The notes under the pieces: generated by a model
The model's database searches: none
Told to the model about the DNA's origin: nothing
The model's input: the letters and a program-made list of their open reading frames with translations, nothing else
Source: Planctomicrobium piriforme
GTDB lineage: Bacteria; Planctomycetota; Planctomycetia; Planctomycetales; Planctomycetaceae
DNA: 41,889 nt
Reading direction: 5' to 3'
Assembly: GCA_945860955.1 (NCBI GenBank)
Contig: CAMATH010000074.1
Location: 1-41,889 of the forward strand
Shown: positions 24,378-33,591 of the stretch, piece by piece
How the letters are laid out: each line of letters begins with the position of its first letter
Position numbering within the stretch: position 1 is the stretch's first letter
Translations under genes and position numbers: made by a program

Positions 24378-25400
24378 TCATGACCACTTCTCCCAGTTCT
24401 TCTCGTACTCGTCGACATTCTCTTTCGTGACCGGGTCCAGAGGTGCGAAGTCAATCTCTTTGGCGGGATCCGCGCCGGTTCTCGATTTTTCCGTCAAGAT
24501 TTCAATGCAGCGCCTGCCAAACTCGAAATAGCGTTGTCCGAGCAGCACCTGGACGTCACCAATCCGCAAGTGTTCCAACTGTGGCTTCAGCGTATCCATC
24601 GAAACGCTGACCACTTCACCCGGCTGCCAAGGGAGTGGGCGCGAGGTCATGATCGGCCAACCGCCAATCATCGCCCAACCGATAATTCCGGGATTCGCCT
24701 TCTGCACACTTTCCACCTCGGCGTAGGAATCCTGCGGGGTTTCCTTGTGATAAAAAACCCCTTTCAACGTCAAGTTCTCGTGTTTCTCCAACTCCTCCCG
24801 TGCCCCCTTGACCCGTTTCTGTAGATTCGTCGCGGTCTGATTCCCCGCCAAAATCGCGACCTCCCCCTTTTTGTCTCCGAGCAACTGGACCAGATTGCGA
24901 ACGACCATTCGACCCGCTTCGACGTCGTCGGTTCCCACGTAACACAGTCGCTTCGATTCGGGAGCGTCCGAATCAAAGCACATGACGTTCACACCGCGAA
25001 CTACCGCATCGTCAATTGCGCGGGTCACCTTACTGGCGTCAGAACAGGCGATCGTGATCGCGTCGGCCCCGGCATTCACCAACTGTTCAATGAAATCCGC
25101 CTGTTTCTGCGCATCTTCATCGTTCGGTGTGCGCCAGTCCACAGTAATCTCGATCCCGAGTTCCGTCGACAGCTCAGCGGCCCGAACCTCGGCCCCTTTT
25201 CTCGCCGCCAGAAACACCGGATTGGAATTGCTCTTAGCGATCATGCCAAATCGATATCCTCGCGGCACCGTCGACGTGGTCGGCGGCGCGGGACGACGCG
25301 ATTCGCAGCCAACAGCCAATGCGGCCGCAGCCAAGCCAAGTCCGGCTTGTGAAACTCGTTTTCCGAAGTCTCGGCGATTGAAGGCGGTTTGGTGGGACAT
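24378..25400 (-). CDS. Periplasmic sugar-binding lipoprotein (ribose/rhamnose type), orphan
   Basis: A 340-residue type-1 periplasmic binding protein. The N-terminus combines a twin-arginine motif (NRRDFGKR) with a lipobox (LAVGC, Cys near 31). The two-lobed Rossmann-like body shows RFGMIAKSNSNPVFLAARKGAE, the helix GADAITIACSDASKV, VNVMCFDSDAPESKRLCYVGTDD (typical hinge), GEVAILAGNQTATNLQKRV, and GIIGWAMIGGWPI. It resembles substrate-binding subunits of ribose, rhamnose or autoinducer-2 ABC importers. No permease or ATPase genes are next to it, so it either works with a distant transporter or serves as a sensor. Minus strand, alone between nadC and a small membrane protein gene. Confidence 0.88.
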   Translation of the reverse strand: MSHQTAFNRRDFGKRVSQAGLGLAAAALAVGCESRRPAPPTTSTVPRGYRFGMIAKSNSNPVFLAARKGAEVRAAELSTELGIEITVDWRTPNDEDAQKQADFIEQLVNAGADAITIACSDASKVTRAIDDAVVRGVNVMCFDSDAPESKRLCYVGTDDVEAGRMVVRNLVQLLGDKKGEVAILAGNQTATNLQKRVKGAREELEKHENLTLKGVFYHKETPQDSYAEVESVQKANPGIIGWAMIGGWPIMTSRPLPWQPGEVVSVSMDTLKPQLEHLRIGDVQVLLGQRYFEFGRRCIEILTEKSRTGADPAKEIDFAPLDPVTKENVDEYEKNWEKWS

Positions 25401-25517
25401 GGGGCGGGGGGCACTCTCGATTAATCAGTTCAGAACAGTCATCCTGGTCTCTCCGTGAGTCCGCTTTCGCATCGAACATCGGAAACTACGCTGGAGGAAC
25501 CAGTTATAGGATAGCGA

Positions 25518-26426
25518 TCACGGATCGTTGGGTCGATGCCCGTCGATCCCCCAGTCGAACGCCAAGTCCAGCGCTGTCGCGGAATGTGTCACCGCTCCCA
25601 CACTGATCCGCTCGACACCGGTCCGTGCGATTGCCGACACGGTCGCCAGCGAAACCCCGCCCGAAGCCTCCAATTCTACTTCGGGCGCGAGTGTGTTTCG
25701 CAAGGCCACACTCTGCGACAAGGTTTCGGTGTTCATATTGTCGAGCAGAATGATGTCGGGATGGGCCGACAATGCCGCGCGAAGTTGTTCCAGGGTGTCA
25801 ACCTCCACCTCGACAATCATTCCCGGAGCCGCCGTTCTCGCTCGTCGAATGGCTTCGGGAATCGAATGCCCGGCCCCCGACGCATGCCAGCCAGCCAGGT
25901 GGTTGTCTTTGATCAGGATCTGGTCATACAGACCAATGCGATGGTTCTTGCCGCCGCCAGCGCGGACCGCATATTTGTCGAGCAACCGCCACCCCGGGAG
26001 GGTCTTGCGCGTGTCAAAAATGCCGGCACACGTGCCGGCGACGCGGTCGACAAACAGGCGCGTTTGTGTGGCGATCCCGCTCAGGCGGAGCAGGAAATTC
26101 AACGCTGTCCGCTCCCCCGTGAGCAATGCCCGTAACGGCCCCTCAATGCGCGCGACCCGCACGCCCCGAACCACGCGCCCTCCCTCCGGAACGTCGATCT
26201 GTATCCGCACTCGCCCGTCAAGTTTCGCAAACACGATCGGCAACAAGACCCCACCGGCGATTGTTCCGGTTTCCCGTGCGACAAGGTCCACCACTCCCCA
26301 TTCGGACTCCGCGACGAGTGCCTCCGTCGTCACATCCCCCCGAGTTCCCAAGTCCTCTGTCATTGCCAGATCGACCAAGTACTCGGCTGAGGCTCGTTCC
26401 GCATCGGTGAGATCGGGTAAAGACAC
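25518..26426 (-). CDS. nadC: Nicotinate-nucleotide pyrophosphorylase (carboxylating)
   Basis: A 302-residue quinolinate phosphoribosyltransferase, converting quinolinate and PRPP to nicotinate mononucleotide, CO2 and PPi in de novo NAD synthesis. Signature segments: EDLGTRGDVTTEAL (near 24), ERTALNFLLRLSGIAT (near 106), DTRKTLPGWRLLDKYAVRAG (near 140) with PRPP-contacting Arg/Lys/His in GGGKNHRIGLYDQILIKDNH, EVEVDTLEQL, ILLDNM and LEASGGVSL, then ISVGAVTHSA. All catalytic residues expected for the family appear present. No nadA or nadB is adjacent. ATG 26426 fits the family's usual start. Confidence 0.96.
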   Translation of the reverse strand: MSLPDLTDAERASAEYLVDLAMTEDLGTRGDVTTEALVAESEWGVVDLVARETGTIAGGVLLPIVFAKLDGRVRIQIDVPEGGRVVRGVRVARIEGPLRALLTGERTALNFLLRLSGIATQTRLFVDRVAGTCAGIFDTRKTLPGWRLLDKYAVRAGGGKNHRIGLYDQILIKDNHLAGWHASGAGHSIPEAIRRARTAAPGMIVEVEVDTLEQLRAALSAHPDIILLDNMNTETLSQSVALRNTLAPEVELEASGGVSLATVSAIARTGVERISVGAVTHSATALDLAFDWGIDGHRPNDP

Positions 26427-26627
26427 GTCGGCTCAGCTAGGTGAATGAAGTGGTGACACGGTGGGACTTCCAGAAATCCCATTTTAGGCCATCGGCACCA
26501 ATTCGAAAGCTCTAAAATTTCATTTCCCCCGAACCCGATGAACTGGTACGCTTGTGAGAGCTGGGGGGATCAGGCAGAATGTCGGGCAGTTGTGGTCCCC
26601 GTCGGATAGAACGAAAGCGATCGTACG

Positions 26628-29003
26628 ATGTTGCTGCCAGGGCGGCGTTTGGTCTGTTGCGTCCTCGCCTGTGCCGGAATTCTGGTGCTTCCAGGGCACG
26701 CGACCAGGAATTCCGCAGCTCAAGAGCCGGCGGGGTCTCTCGCCGACTTTTACGGGTTTGGCCGGCTCGAACTGTACAAGATGCAGCATCGTTCCGGGAA
26801 CCTGTTGGCCGCCGACTTCAACCAGGATGGCAAGACCGATCTCATTCTGGTCGACAACAGCAACAGCCGACTCGATTTGCTGCAACAGCAAACAAAAATC
26901 CCCGACGACGCTCCCGCGGCAGGACGCGTCAATACCCTTGTTAGTGATCGCCGCTTCGAACACCGCAAAATTCCCGTCGATCGTGAAGTCGCCTCACTGA
27001 CGTCGGGCGATTTCAACGGCGATGGCCGCAAGGATCTGGCCTGGTTCGCCGTCCCCGATCAACTGACCATCGCGTTCCAAAACGAAAAGGCCGATTTCAC
27101 GTCGCGCAAACGACTGCGCCTTCCGGATGTCCAGGCCGCTCAGTGGGTGCTGGCTGCGGGTGATCTCAATCACGATGGTCGGGACGACCTGGTCGTACTC
27201 GGCAAACACGATACTTACCTGATTTACCAGCAGGCAGGTGGTGAGCTTTCCAGCCCGGTTCGGCTGATGAATACGACCGAAAATCTGGGGCTGGTTCAGA
27301 TCGCCGATCTCGACGGCGACGGAAAAAACGACCTGTCCTACCTGAATTCCAGTGATCCCGACCGACCGTTTTGCGTGCGGCTGCAAGGGCCAGACGGTCG
27401 GATGGGGCCCGAATTGCGATGCGAACTCCCCAAGACCCGGGGTGTCACTCTGGCGAACATCGACGGCCAACCTGGAAGCGAAGTTCTGGCGATTGAATCA
27501 CAAACCGGGCGGGTCAAAGTCCACCAGTTGCAACAGTCGGTCGCGCAACCTGGCGAACTGGCGGGGCAGTTGATTCAGTACGGCTTTGGACAGCAGGGGA
27601 AGAATCGCGATCTCGCGACCGGGGATCTCAATCAGGATGGACTGATCGATGTGGTTGTGAGCGATCCCGAATCGGCACAGATGATTGTCTTTCTTCAACG
27701 ACCGGGAGCGGGGCTGGATCTGGGGAACACGTACCCCGGGCTGGTTGGGGCGGAACAGGTTCGCGTCGGTGATGTCGATGGAGACGGGCAGAATGAGGTG
27801 GTCGTCCTCAGCCCCAAAGAGAAGACCATTGGAATCTGCCGACTTGAAGCGGGTCGACTGACGTTTCCCAAGGCATTGCCCACCGAGCGTGAACCGGTGG
27901 CTCTCGACCTCGCCGACTTGAGCGGGGATGGCCGACCGGAAGTGGTGTATCTGTCGCGGGAACGGTCGGCACAATCGTCGAAGTACTTTCTGCAGGCGGT
28001 GGGGCGCGGGGCGAATGCCGACTATGTGCCGCACAAGTTTGGAGAACAGGACTCGATCGCGGTCACCCTGAAGACCTCCCCCGATCGACTCGTCGCCTTG
28101 GATGCCAACCAGGATGGTCGCCCCGACTTTCTCGTCTTCGCGGGGACCGATCGGGCTCCGGTGTTTCTGGCGACGGCTGCCAATGGTGTGCCGGCGGAGG
28201 TCGCGGCAGGTGAAGGCGGTTTCGGCCTGGGGAACGTGGCACCGGGAGGTCTGTTTCTCGGCAAACTGGAACAGCCGGTTGTGCTTGTGGCGCAAAGCAA
28301 TTTCGCCCGCAATGTGATTGTCAACGAGAAAAACCAGTGGCAGGTGGTCGACCAGTACAACGCGGCGGAGGCGGGGGCCAAGATCGTCGGGGCTGCGACG
28401 GTTGACCTGGATGGCGAGCCGGGACGCGAGATTGTCCTGATCGACAGCGGCGTCCGTAAACTGCGGATCCTGCGACGGGAGGGGGCCGTCTTCCGCGCGT
28501 GGCGCGAGGTCGATATCGGGGCGTTTCCGTACAAGTCGGCGCATGTCGCCGACCTGAATGGCGACATGCGGGATGACCTGTTGCTGTTCGGGGAAGGGAA
28601 ATTCGGCGTCTTGTATGCGGGACGTTCCGACCCTCGCTTGAATACCATTGCCAGTTATGAATCGAAGTTGGACAAGGTTCACTTCAACGATTTGGCGGCT
28701 GGCGACCTGAATGGAGACGGACTCGCCGATCTGGCGGTGGTGGATACGCAGTCGCAAATCGTCGACATTCTCAACTACGACCCAACTGCCGGCTTAAGGC
28801 ACGCCGTGCATTTCAAAGTGTTTGAAGCGAAGAGTCTGGCGGGGGAGGAGCGGACGGGGAGCGAGCCGCGCGAAGTTCTGATCTCCGACGTGACGGGCGA
28901 TGGGCTGGCAGATCTGGTTTTATTGAGTCAGGATCGCGTACTCGTGTACCCGCAAGATTCGGCACCCGCGGTTCCCGCGGCGGGAGCTGCGGACAAGAAA
29001 TAG
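26628..29003 (+). CDS. Exported FG-GAP/VCBS-repeat protein
   Basis: A 791-residue exported beta-propeller-like protein. Signal peptide at 1-30 (LVCCVLACAGILVLPGHA). The rest is a series of FG-GAP/VCBS repeats, each with a calcium-binding DxNxDGxxDL loop: DFNQDGKTDL, DFNGDGRKDL, DLNHDGRDDL, DLDGDGKNDL, DLNQDGLIDV, DVDGDGQNEV, DLSGDGRPEV, DANQDGRPDF, DLNGDMRDDL, DLNGDGLADL and DVTGDGLADL. At least ten repeats are evident. Such proteins sit on the cell surface or in the periplasm and bind proteins or polysaccharides; the ligand is unknown. It precedes the GMPG-repeat protein by 255 bp on the same strand. Confidence 0.9.
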   Translation: MLLPGRRLVCCVLACAGILVLPGHATRNSAAQEPAGSLADFYGFGRLELYKMQHRSGNLLAADFNQDGKTDLILVDNSNSRLDLLQQQTKIPDDAPAAGRVNTLVSDRRFEHRKIPVDREVASLTSGDFNGDGRKDLAWFAVPDQLTIAFQNEKADFTSRKRLRLPDVQAAQWVLAAGDLNHDGRDDLVVLGKHDTYLIYQQAGGELSSPVRLMNTTENLGLVQIADLDGDGKNDLSYLNSSDPDRPFCVRLQGPDGRMGPELRCELPKTRGVTLANIDGQPGSEVLAIESQTGRVKVHQLQQSVAQPGELAGQLIQYGFGQQGKNRDLATGDLNQDGLIDVVVSDPESAQMIVFLQRPGAGLDLGNTYPGLVGAEQVRVGDVDGDGQNEVVVLSPKEKTIGICRLEAGRLTFPKALPTEREPVALDLADLSGDGRPEVVYLSRERSAQSSKYFLQAVGRGANADYVPHKFGEQDSIAVTLKTSPDRLVALDANQDGRPDFLVFAGTDRAPVFLATAANGVPAEVAAGEGGFGLGNVAPGGLFLGKLEQPVVLVAQSNFARNVIVNEKNQWQVVDQYNAAEAGAKIVGAATVDLDGEPGREIVLIDSGVRKLRILRREGAVFRAWREVDIGAFPYKSAHVADLNGDMRDDLLLFGEGKFGVLYAGRSDPRLNTIASYESKLDKVHFNDLAAGDLNGDGLADLAVVDTQSQIVDILNYDPTAGLRHAVHFKVFEAKSLAGEERTGSEPREVLISDVTGDGLADLVLLSQDRVLVYPQDSAPAVPAAGAADKK

Positions 29004-29017
29004 CGGATTGGGGTCGA

Positions 29018-29038
29018 TTTGGGTGAAATTCACCCAAA
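29018..29038. other. Inverted repeat after the FG-GAP gene
   Basis: TTTGGGTGA (29018-29026) and its complement (29030-29038) form a 9-bp stem with a tiny loop, 15 bases after the stop codon. It is followed by A, not T, on the plus strand, so it is not a canonical terminator; it may still mark a transcript end. Confidence 0.35.
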
Positions 29039-29258
29039 AAATCGCGATTGAAAGTGAAGAAAGTGGTTGCAGGGAAACTACCGGATCGATACGATAGTGT
29101 GTGATCCCCAATTTCGGCAAAAATTGCGAACTGAGGGGAGGTCGGGAACTTGATGACGCGCTCGGTTTGCTGATTCGTTTCAGCATTGTCTCTGTCTCCT
29201 GGCGTCCGAGAGCTTCGGACGTCGGGAATTCCTGGTCCAGCGTTCAAGGATCGTACCA

Positions 29259-30518
29259 ATGGATGTCAAGCGGATTTATCGTCAGTGGCTGTTGGCGTTG
29301 GTTGGTGCGACCGTCCCAATGTGGGGAGTCGCGATCGCCGAGGCACAGATCAAGCCGAAATCGGGAATTCCAGGTGCGGCGGCGGGTTCGTTTGGCGATC
29401 CGGCATCGAAGGATGATGATGAGGAGTTGAACGACGACGAAGAAGAGAAGCCTGCCAAGAAGAAGGAACCTTCGTCCAAGTCCAAGGCGAAAAAGAAAAA
29501 AGAGCCTGTGCTGCCGCGTAACAAACAGTCAGGCCGCGGGACGGGCCAGTCGGGGACCAGGGGCGGATTCAGCAACGGCAATGGGGGAGGATTCAGCAAC
29601 GGCAATGGGGGAGGTTTCGGAGCGGGTGGGGGATCGAGCGGGGGCGGATTTGGAGGTGGCGGTGGCGCTCCGAGCGGCGGGGGGTCGGGTGGCGGCGTCG
29701 GTGGTGCGTCGAAACCTGGGAAAATGATGGGCGGGGGGGCATCCACGGGTGCCATGACCCCGCCGATGGGCGGAATGTCAGGCCCGACCGGGTCGGCTCC
29801 GTTGCCTCCCGGAAGTGTGATGGGGGGGGGAGGTTCCGGCATACCCGGAATGCCTGGCGGGGGGATGGCTGGGATGCCTGCTGGAGGTATACCTGGAATG
29901 CCTGGGGGGGGAATGCCTGGAATTCCAGGGAGTGGGGTACCCGGAATGCCAACCGGGGGAATGCCCGGAATGCCAGCCGGAGGAATGCCCGGAATGCCTG
30001 CTGGAGGTATCCCCGGCATGCCTGCAGGTGGATCGCCTGGAATGCCGGTGGGCGGAATGCCTGGGATGCCGGTGGGCGGAATGCCTGGGATGCCTGCGGG
30101 CGGCGTTCCGGGTATGCCAGCGGGTGGAATTCCCGGAATGCCGGCCGGAGGGATGCCCGGTATGCCGGGTGGCGGTATGGGTAGCATTCCCGGTGCGCCC
30201 CCAGGATCAACAATGCCCGGCATGCCCTCGTTCCCCATGCCCGGAATGCCGGGTCTGCCAGGTACGCCCATTGGGGGAGCCGGAACCGGAACGGGGACCA
30301 GCGGAGGAACAGGGACAGGAACGGGCGGCGGGATCATCATTCGACCCCCAACCCCCCCGATTGGTGGTGCTGGTGGTGGTGTCCCCGGCGGCGGCACTCC
30401 GGGGGGAGGAATCCCTGGTGGTGGAGGAGTCCCGGGGGGTAGCTTTCCAACGCCGATTCCTGATGGACCCACGGGCGGTGCCCCCGCCGGCTCGACTCCC
30501 CCTGTGGGAACCAACTGA
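29259..30518 (+). CDS. Exported Gly/Met/Pro-rich repeat protein
   Basis: A 419-residue low-complexity protein. The N-terminus has a hydrophobic signal ([20 protein letters not shown]). It is followed by an acidic/basic stretch ([20 protein letters not shown] then [10 protein letters not shown]). A Gly-rich zone follows with two exact copies of the octapeptide GFSNGNGG, and then a long tandem of GMPGMPAG-like octapeptides at about residues 195-310. The tail returns to Gly/Pro/Thr-rich sequence ending GSTPPVGTN. No enzymatic fold is visible. The protein is probably secreted or surface-exposed and intrinsically flexible, perhaps structural or adhesive; function unknown. The start ATG 29259 has AAGGA about 8 bases upstream. 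A strong terminator follows its stop. Confidence 0.8.
   Translation: MDVKRIYRQWLLALVGATVPMWGVAIAEAQIKPKSGIPGAAAGSFGDPASKDDDEELNDDEEEKPAKKKEPSSKSKAKKKKEPVLPRNKQSGRGTGQSGTRGGFSNGNGGGFSNGNGGGFGAGGGSSGGGFGGGGGAPSGGGSGGGVGGASKPGKMMGGGASTGAMTPPMGGMSGPTGSAPLPPGSVMGGGGSGIPGMPGGGMAGMPAGGIPGMPGGGMPGIPGSGVPGMPTGGMPGMPAGGMPGMPAGGIPGMPAGGSPGMPVGGMPGMPVGGMPGMPAGGVPGMPAGGIPGMPAGGMPGMPGGGMGSIPGAPPGSTMPGMPSFPMPGMPGLPGTPIGGAGTGTGTSGGTGTGTGGGIIIRPPTPPIGGAGGGVPGGGTPGGGIPGGGGVPGGSFPTPIPDGPTGGAPAGSTPPVGTN
29840..30188 (+). repeat. Degenerate 24-bp tandem repeat coding GMPGMPAG units
   Basis: About 14 tandem units of 24 bp, each coding a variant of GMPGMPAG (third-from-last position A, V, T or G; Met sometimes Ile or Val). 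Codon-level variation between units is considerable, so the array is old or under protein-level selection. It is not a CRISPR array: there are no spacers. Confidence 0.85.
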
Positions 30519-30584
30519 CTCCTGAGTTTGAGTTTCCACTCTGTTTCAGGACTCAGTTCCTGGAGATTCTCGATTCGACAGAAG

Positions 30585-30626
30585 CCGCTCGCGAACCCTT
30601 GACGTTCGCGAGCGGTGTCTTTTTTT
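30585..30626 (+). terminator. Strong intrinsic terminator after the GMPG-repeat gene
   Basis: CCGCTCGCGAAC (30585-30596) pairs perfectly with GTTCGCGAGCGG (30604-30615) around a 7-nt loop, followed by TGTC and seven T. It begins 66 bases after the stop codon and would efficiently end the upstream transcript. Confidence 0.92.
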
Positions 30627-31334
30627 CAAGACAATCGCAGGATCCCTTCCTCGTGAGTCCCGAAACATTTTCTCATGGCGGTGACTTTCCCAAACGTGAG
30701 TCACTACACAGCCAGGCGCCGCCAGCGAAAGGCCTGACGGAGCGGCCAGAAACAAACCCGCGTCCGCGACAGAGAATGCAATTTTAGACCAATTCCAACC
30801 AGCCGGACGAACAATTTGTTTGGCTTCCGTCAGTGCTTCGATTTTGGCGGGCATCTCTCGATCCCCGGTCTCGTAGACCGCGCGCAATTGCAACGCGAGT
30901 TCATTTTGGAGGATCCACAGCGCGGCTCCAAATCTGGCTCGTGTCGCCAAATCCTTGAAAAAGCCATCGGCGAGAAAGTGTGCGTAAGCTGGCCAGGAAA
31001 AAGCCATTCGCTTCGATGCAGTGAGCGGCATTCCAACTTCGGTGCGAACCGGAGAAATCGCGCGTGTGGGTGAACCAAAGAGTGCTTCGCCGATCGCAGC
31101 GACGACTGTTTTGTGTTCAATCTACTGTTTCGCGATGTACTCCGACGGTGGCTGTTGAATCCGAATGTCGAGTTCTCGTGTTCAACCGGAAGTATTCCAC
31201 CGGCTTCGCTCTCAATTTCCCAAAAAATCAGATAAAAAGACCTTGTTGTCCAGATGTGGGCTCGGTACGATCACGCGTATGGCGGTTGGCTCCCTTTCAC
31301 CGGTGCCGACAGCGACTCGTCCGGACCCCTATTT
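30627..31334. other. Gene-poor stretch upstream of hcp
   Basis: About 700 bases with no gene I can support. A minus-strand frame (30546-31031) encodes a moderately protein-like segment (FGAALWILQNELALQLRAVY) but would run through the terminator at 30585-30626 and has no recognisable domain, so it may be a remnant. The right part (31195-31240) is AT-rich and probably carries the hcp promoter; I saw no clear FNR/DNR, HcpR or NsrR-type operator. Confidence 0.45.
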
Positions 31335-31347
31335 CAGGAGCGTTTCC

Positions 31348-32634
31348 ATGTTCTGTAATCAGTGCGAGCAGACGGCCCATGGCACCGGCTGCACCGACCT
31401 CGGAGTGTGCGGAAAAGACCCCGATGTGCAGTCGCTTCAAGAGACCTTGTTGTACGGATTGAAAGGGATGGCGGCGTATGCCAACCATGCCCGCCGGCTG
31501 GGAAAGACCGACGACAACGTCAGCGCGTTTATCGAAGAGGCGCTGTTCGCCACCATGACAAACGTCAATTTCGACATGGAAAGCCTGTTCGAAATGGTGC
31601 TGGAATGCGGTCGGCAAAACCTGCGGGTGATGCAACTGCTGGATGAGGGACACACCGAAAAACTCGGCTCCCCCACCCCCACCACTGTGTACGAAGGCAC
31701 CAAGGCGGGGCCAGGAATCCTGGTGACGGGCCACGACCTGGTCGACCTCGCTGACCTGCTCGAACAAACCCAGGGAACCGGCGTCAACGTCTAAACGCAT
31801 GGGGAAATGCTCCCGGCTCACAGCTATCCCAAGCTGCGGGCGTACTCGCACCTCGCCGGTCATTACGGCGGTCCCTGGCAAAACCAGCAGTTTGAATTCC
31901 CCCTGTTCACCGGACCGATTGTCGCCACGACCAACTGCGTGCTGATTCCGTGGGAGTCATACAAGGACCGCCTGTTCACGACGCGCGTGACAGCGGTTCC
32001 CGGAGGCACGCGGTTGAAGACCAGCGATTTTTCGTCCGTGATCGAGATGGCGAAGACCTCTCCCCCGTTGGTCGAGCGCAAGGTTCGCGAATCGACGATT
32101 GGCTTCAGTCACAACGTGATTCTGGGAATCGCCGAGAAGGTCGTAAGCGCGGTGAAGTCGGGCGAGATTCGTCACTTCTATCTGATTGGTGGCTGTGATG
32201 GGGCCGAAGTCGGCCGCAACTACTTCACGAAAGCCGCCGCCGCCGCTCCGAATGAATCGTTGATTCTCACTCTGGGTTGCGGGAAGTACCGGATCCGCAA
32301 CCACGACTACGGAACGGTCGCCGGCCTCCCCCGATTGCTCGACATGGGTCAGTGCAACGACGCGTATGGCGCGATTCAGGTGGCGGTTGGATTGGCGAAG
32401 GCGTTTGGTTGCGGCGTCAACGATTTGCCGTTGACAATCATTCTCTCCTGGTTCGAGCAGAAGGCGGTCGCGGTCCTCTTGACACTGCTGGCGCTCGGCG
32501 TGAAGGGGATTCGGGTCGGGCCGGTTGCTCCCGCCTTTATCACGCCGAACGTGTTCAAGGTGCTGCAAGAGAAATTCGACCTCAAGCTGACGGAAGCGGA
32601 ACCCCCCGCCGAGCTGTTTCAGTTGGCGTCGTAA
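31348..32634 (+). pseudogene. hcp: Hybrid cluster protein (hydroxylamine reductase) with in-frame stop
   Basis: The 428-codon frame from ATG 31348 (CAGGAG 7 bases upstream) is a compact, class-III-length hybrid cluster protein that lacks the roughly 100-residue helical insert of longer forms. Family role: reduction of NO/hydroxylamine using a [4Fe-4S] and a 4Fe-2S-2O cluster. Proximal cluster cysteines C3, C6, C15 and C21 are present, and the hybrid-cluster ligands are all encoded: His in GHDLVDL, Glu in THGEMLP, Cys in TTNCV, GGCDG, GCGKYR and QCND, and Glu in WFEQKA. However codon 149, which normally encodes Tyr in the conserved NVYTHGE, is TAA (31792-31794). The rest of the frame is intact to 32634. 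The truncated product would lose nearly all hybrid-cluster ligands. Either a recent nonsense mutation or a sequencing error. Confidence 0.88.
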
Positions 32635-32649
32635 GTGTTCGAAGCGTTC

Positions 32650-32679
32650 GCACGGCGATTGTCGCAACAATCGCCGTGC
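32650..32679 (+). other. Perfect 13-bp hairpin between hcp and the globin gene
   Basis: GCACGGCGATTGT (32650-32662) and ACAATCGCCGTGC (32667-32679) form a perfect 13-bp stem with a CGCA loop, 15 bases after the hcp stop and 66 bases before the globin ATG. No T-run follows. It may end or stabilise the hcp transcript, or modulate the downstream gene. Confidence 0.7.
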
Positions 32680-32745
32680 GGTTCCCGCCTGTTTGGTATC
32701 CTCTGGATCCCGTTCTCCATTGCTCCCAAACCGTTGTCAGATCTT

Positions 32746-33324
32746 ATGAAGTCCATCGACGAAGCCCGATTGGAAAGTGACCTGGGCTACCGCTACGAAT
32801 ATCTGTGTGAATTCCTGGATTTCACTGCGGCCGATGTCGCCCGGATTCATGGCGCCGCACCGTATCTGGGGCCAATGATCCCCGAGATGGTGGAAAAGAC
32901 GTACAAAAAGTTGTTGTCGTATGATGCGACCGCGCGGCATTTTCTGCCTCGGCAGGCCGGCTTCAATGGCACCACCCCCGCGAATCTAGCCGAGCTATCA
33001 CTCGACAATCCTCAAATTCAATTCCGCCGGGAACATTTGCTGCGGTATCTGATGCAGCTCCTGGGACGGGCGTACGACGGCAAAATGGCGTTGTATCTCG
33101 ATATGGTGGGCAAGATGCACACACCAGCGGCGGGGAACAAAGAGATCGACGTGCCGCTGGTTCAGATGAACGCCCTGATGGGGGTCTTGTCCGATTGCTT
33201 GACGGAAGTGATCCTGGATTTGCCCCTCGAAGCGGCGAATCGCAACCAGACGGTCCGGTCGTTCAATAAATTGCTGTGGATTCAAAACGACCTGGTGAAT
33301 CGACACTACGCCCGGCAAGCGTAG
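32746..33324 (+). CDS. Protoglobin-family heme protein
   Basis: A 192-residue single-domain protoglobin. It begins with the extra N-terminal helices typical of the family (DLGYRYEYLCEFLDFTAADV), then PYLGPMIPEMVEKTYKKLLSYDATARHFLPR. The conserved IQFRREHLLRYLMQLLGRAYDGKMALYLDMVGKMH follows in which His125 (KMHT) is the likely proximal heme ligand, then PLVQMNALMGVLSDCLTEVILD. Protoglobins bind O2, CO and NO; stand-alone forms may scavenge or sense these gases. No output domain (GGDEF, methyl-accepting or kinase) is attached. ATG 32746 gives the family start; a longer frame from 32635 adds 37 residues with no homology. Its position directly after hcp suggests a shared role in nitric oxide handling. 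Confidence 0.88.
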   Translation: MKSIDEARLESDLGYRYEYLCEFLDFTAADVARIHGAAPYLGPMIPEMVEKTYKKLLSYDATARHFLPRQAGFNGTTPANLAELSLDNPQIQFRREHLLRYLMQLLGRAYDGKMALYLDMVGKMHTPAAGNKEIDVPLVQMNALMGVLSDCLTEVILDLPLEAANRNQTVRSFNKLLWIQNDLVNRHYARQA

Positions 33325-33591
33325 ACAACGCTCTCGGGAACGGCGGGACGCGCGACACTGTGAGTTCCCAGGCTCTTCGTGGGATACCCTCGCATCAGAA
33401 TGTGGCGTCGAACTCCCACAAAGCGATCGAGGGGGCCTTTGAACTCGGCCCCGAGGCGATCTGTTTTCCTGCCAAAATCTCAAAAAACTCAATCTCGCGC
33501 GTGAGATACCAACGGCAACCGGGGATAATCCTCTCAGTCGGTTCAATTCGCGGTTCCCTGAAACCGGTGGACCGCGTCCGCCCGGTAAGCC

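Noticed and set aside
27498-28757. Long minus-strand open frame (about 419 codons) opposite the FG-GAP gene
   Set aside because: It is the antisense shadow of a GC-biased real gene; its translation lacks domains, while the plus strand shows regular calcium-loop repeats.
29840-30188. Repeat array that might be mistaken for CRISPR
   Set aside because: Units are contiguous 24-bp coding repeats without spacers and no cas genes are present.
29282-30514. Minus-strand Pro/Ile/Gly-rich frame (about 410 codons) opposite the GMPG-repeat gene
   Set aside because: Antisense of a Gly/Met/Pro repeat gives Pro/Ile-rich repeats automatically; the plus strand has a signal peptide, ribosome site and terminator.
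30546-31031. Minus-strand open frame of 161 codons after the GMPG-repeat gene
   Set aside because: It runs through a strong terminator and matches no family I recognise; at most a decayed remnant, noted under the gene-poor stretch.
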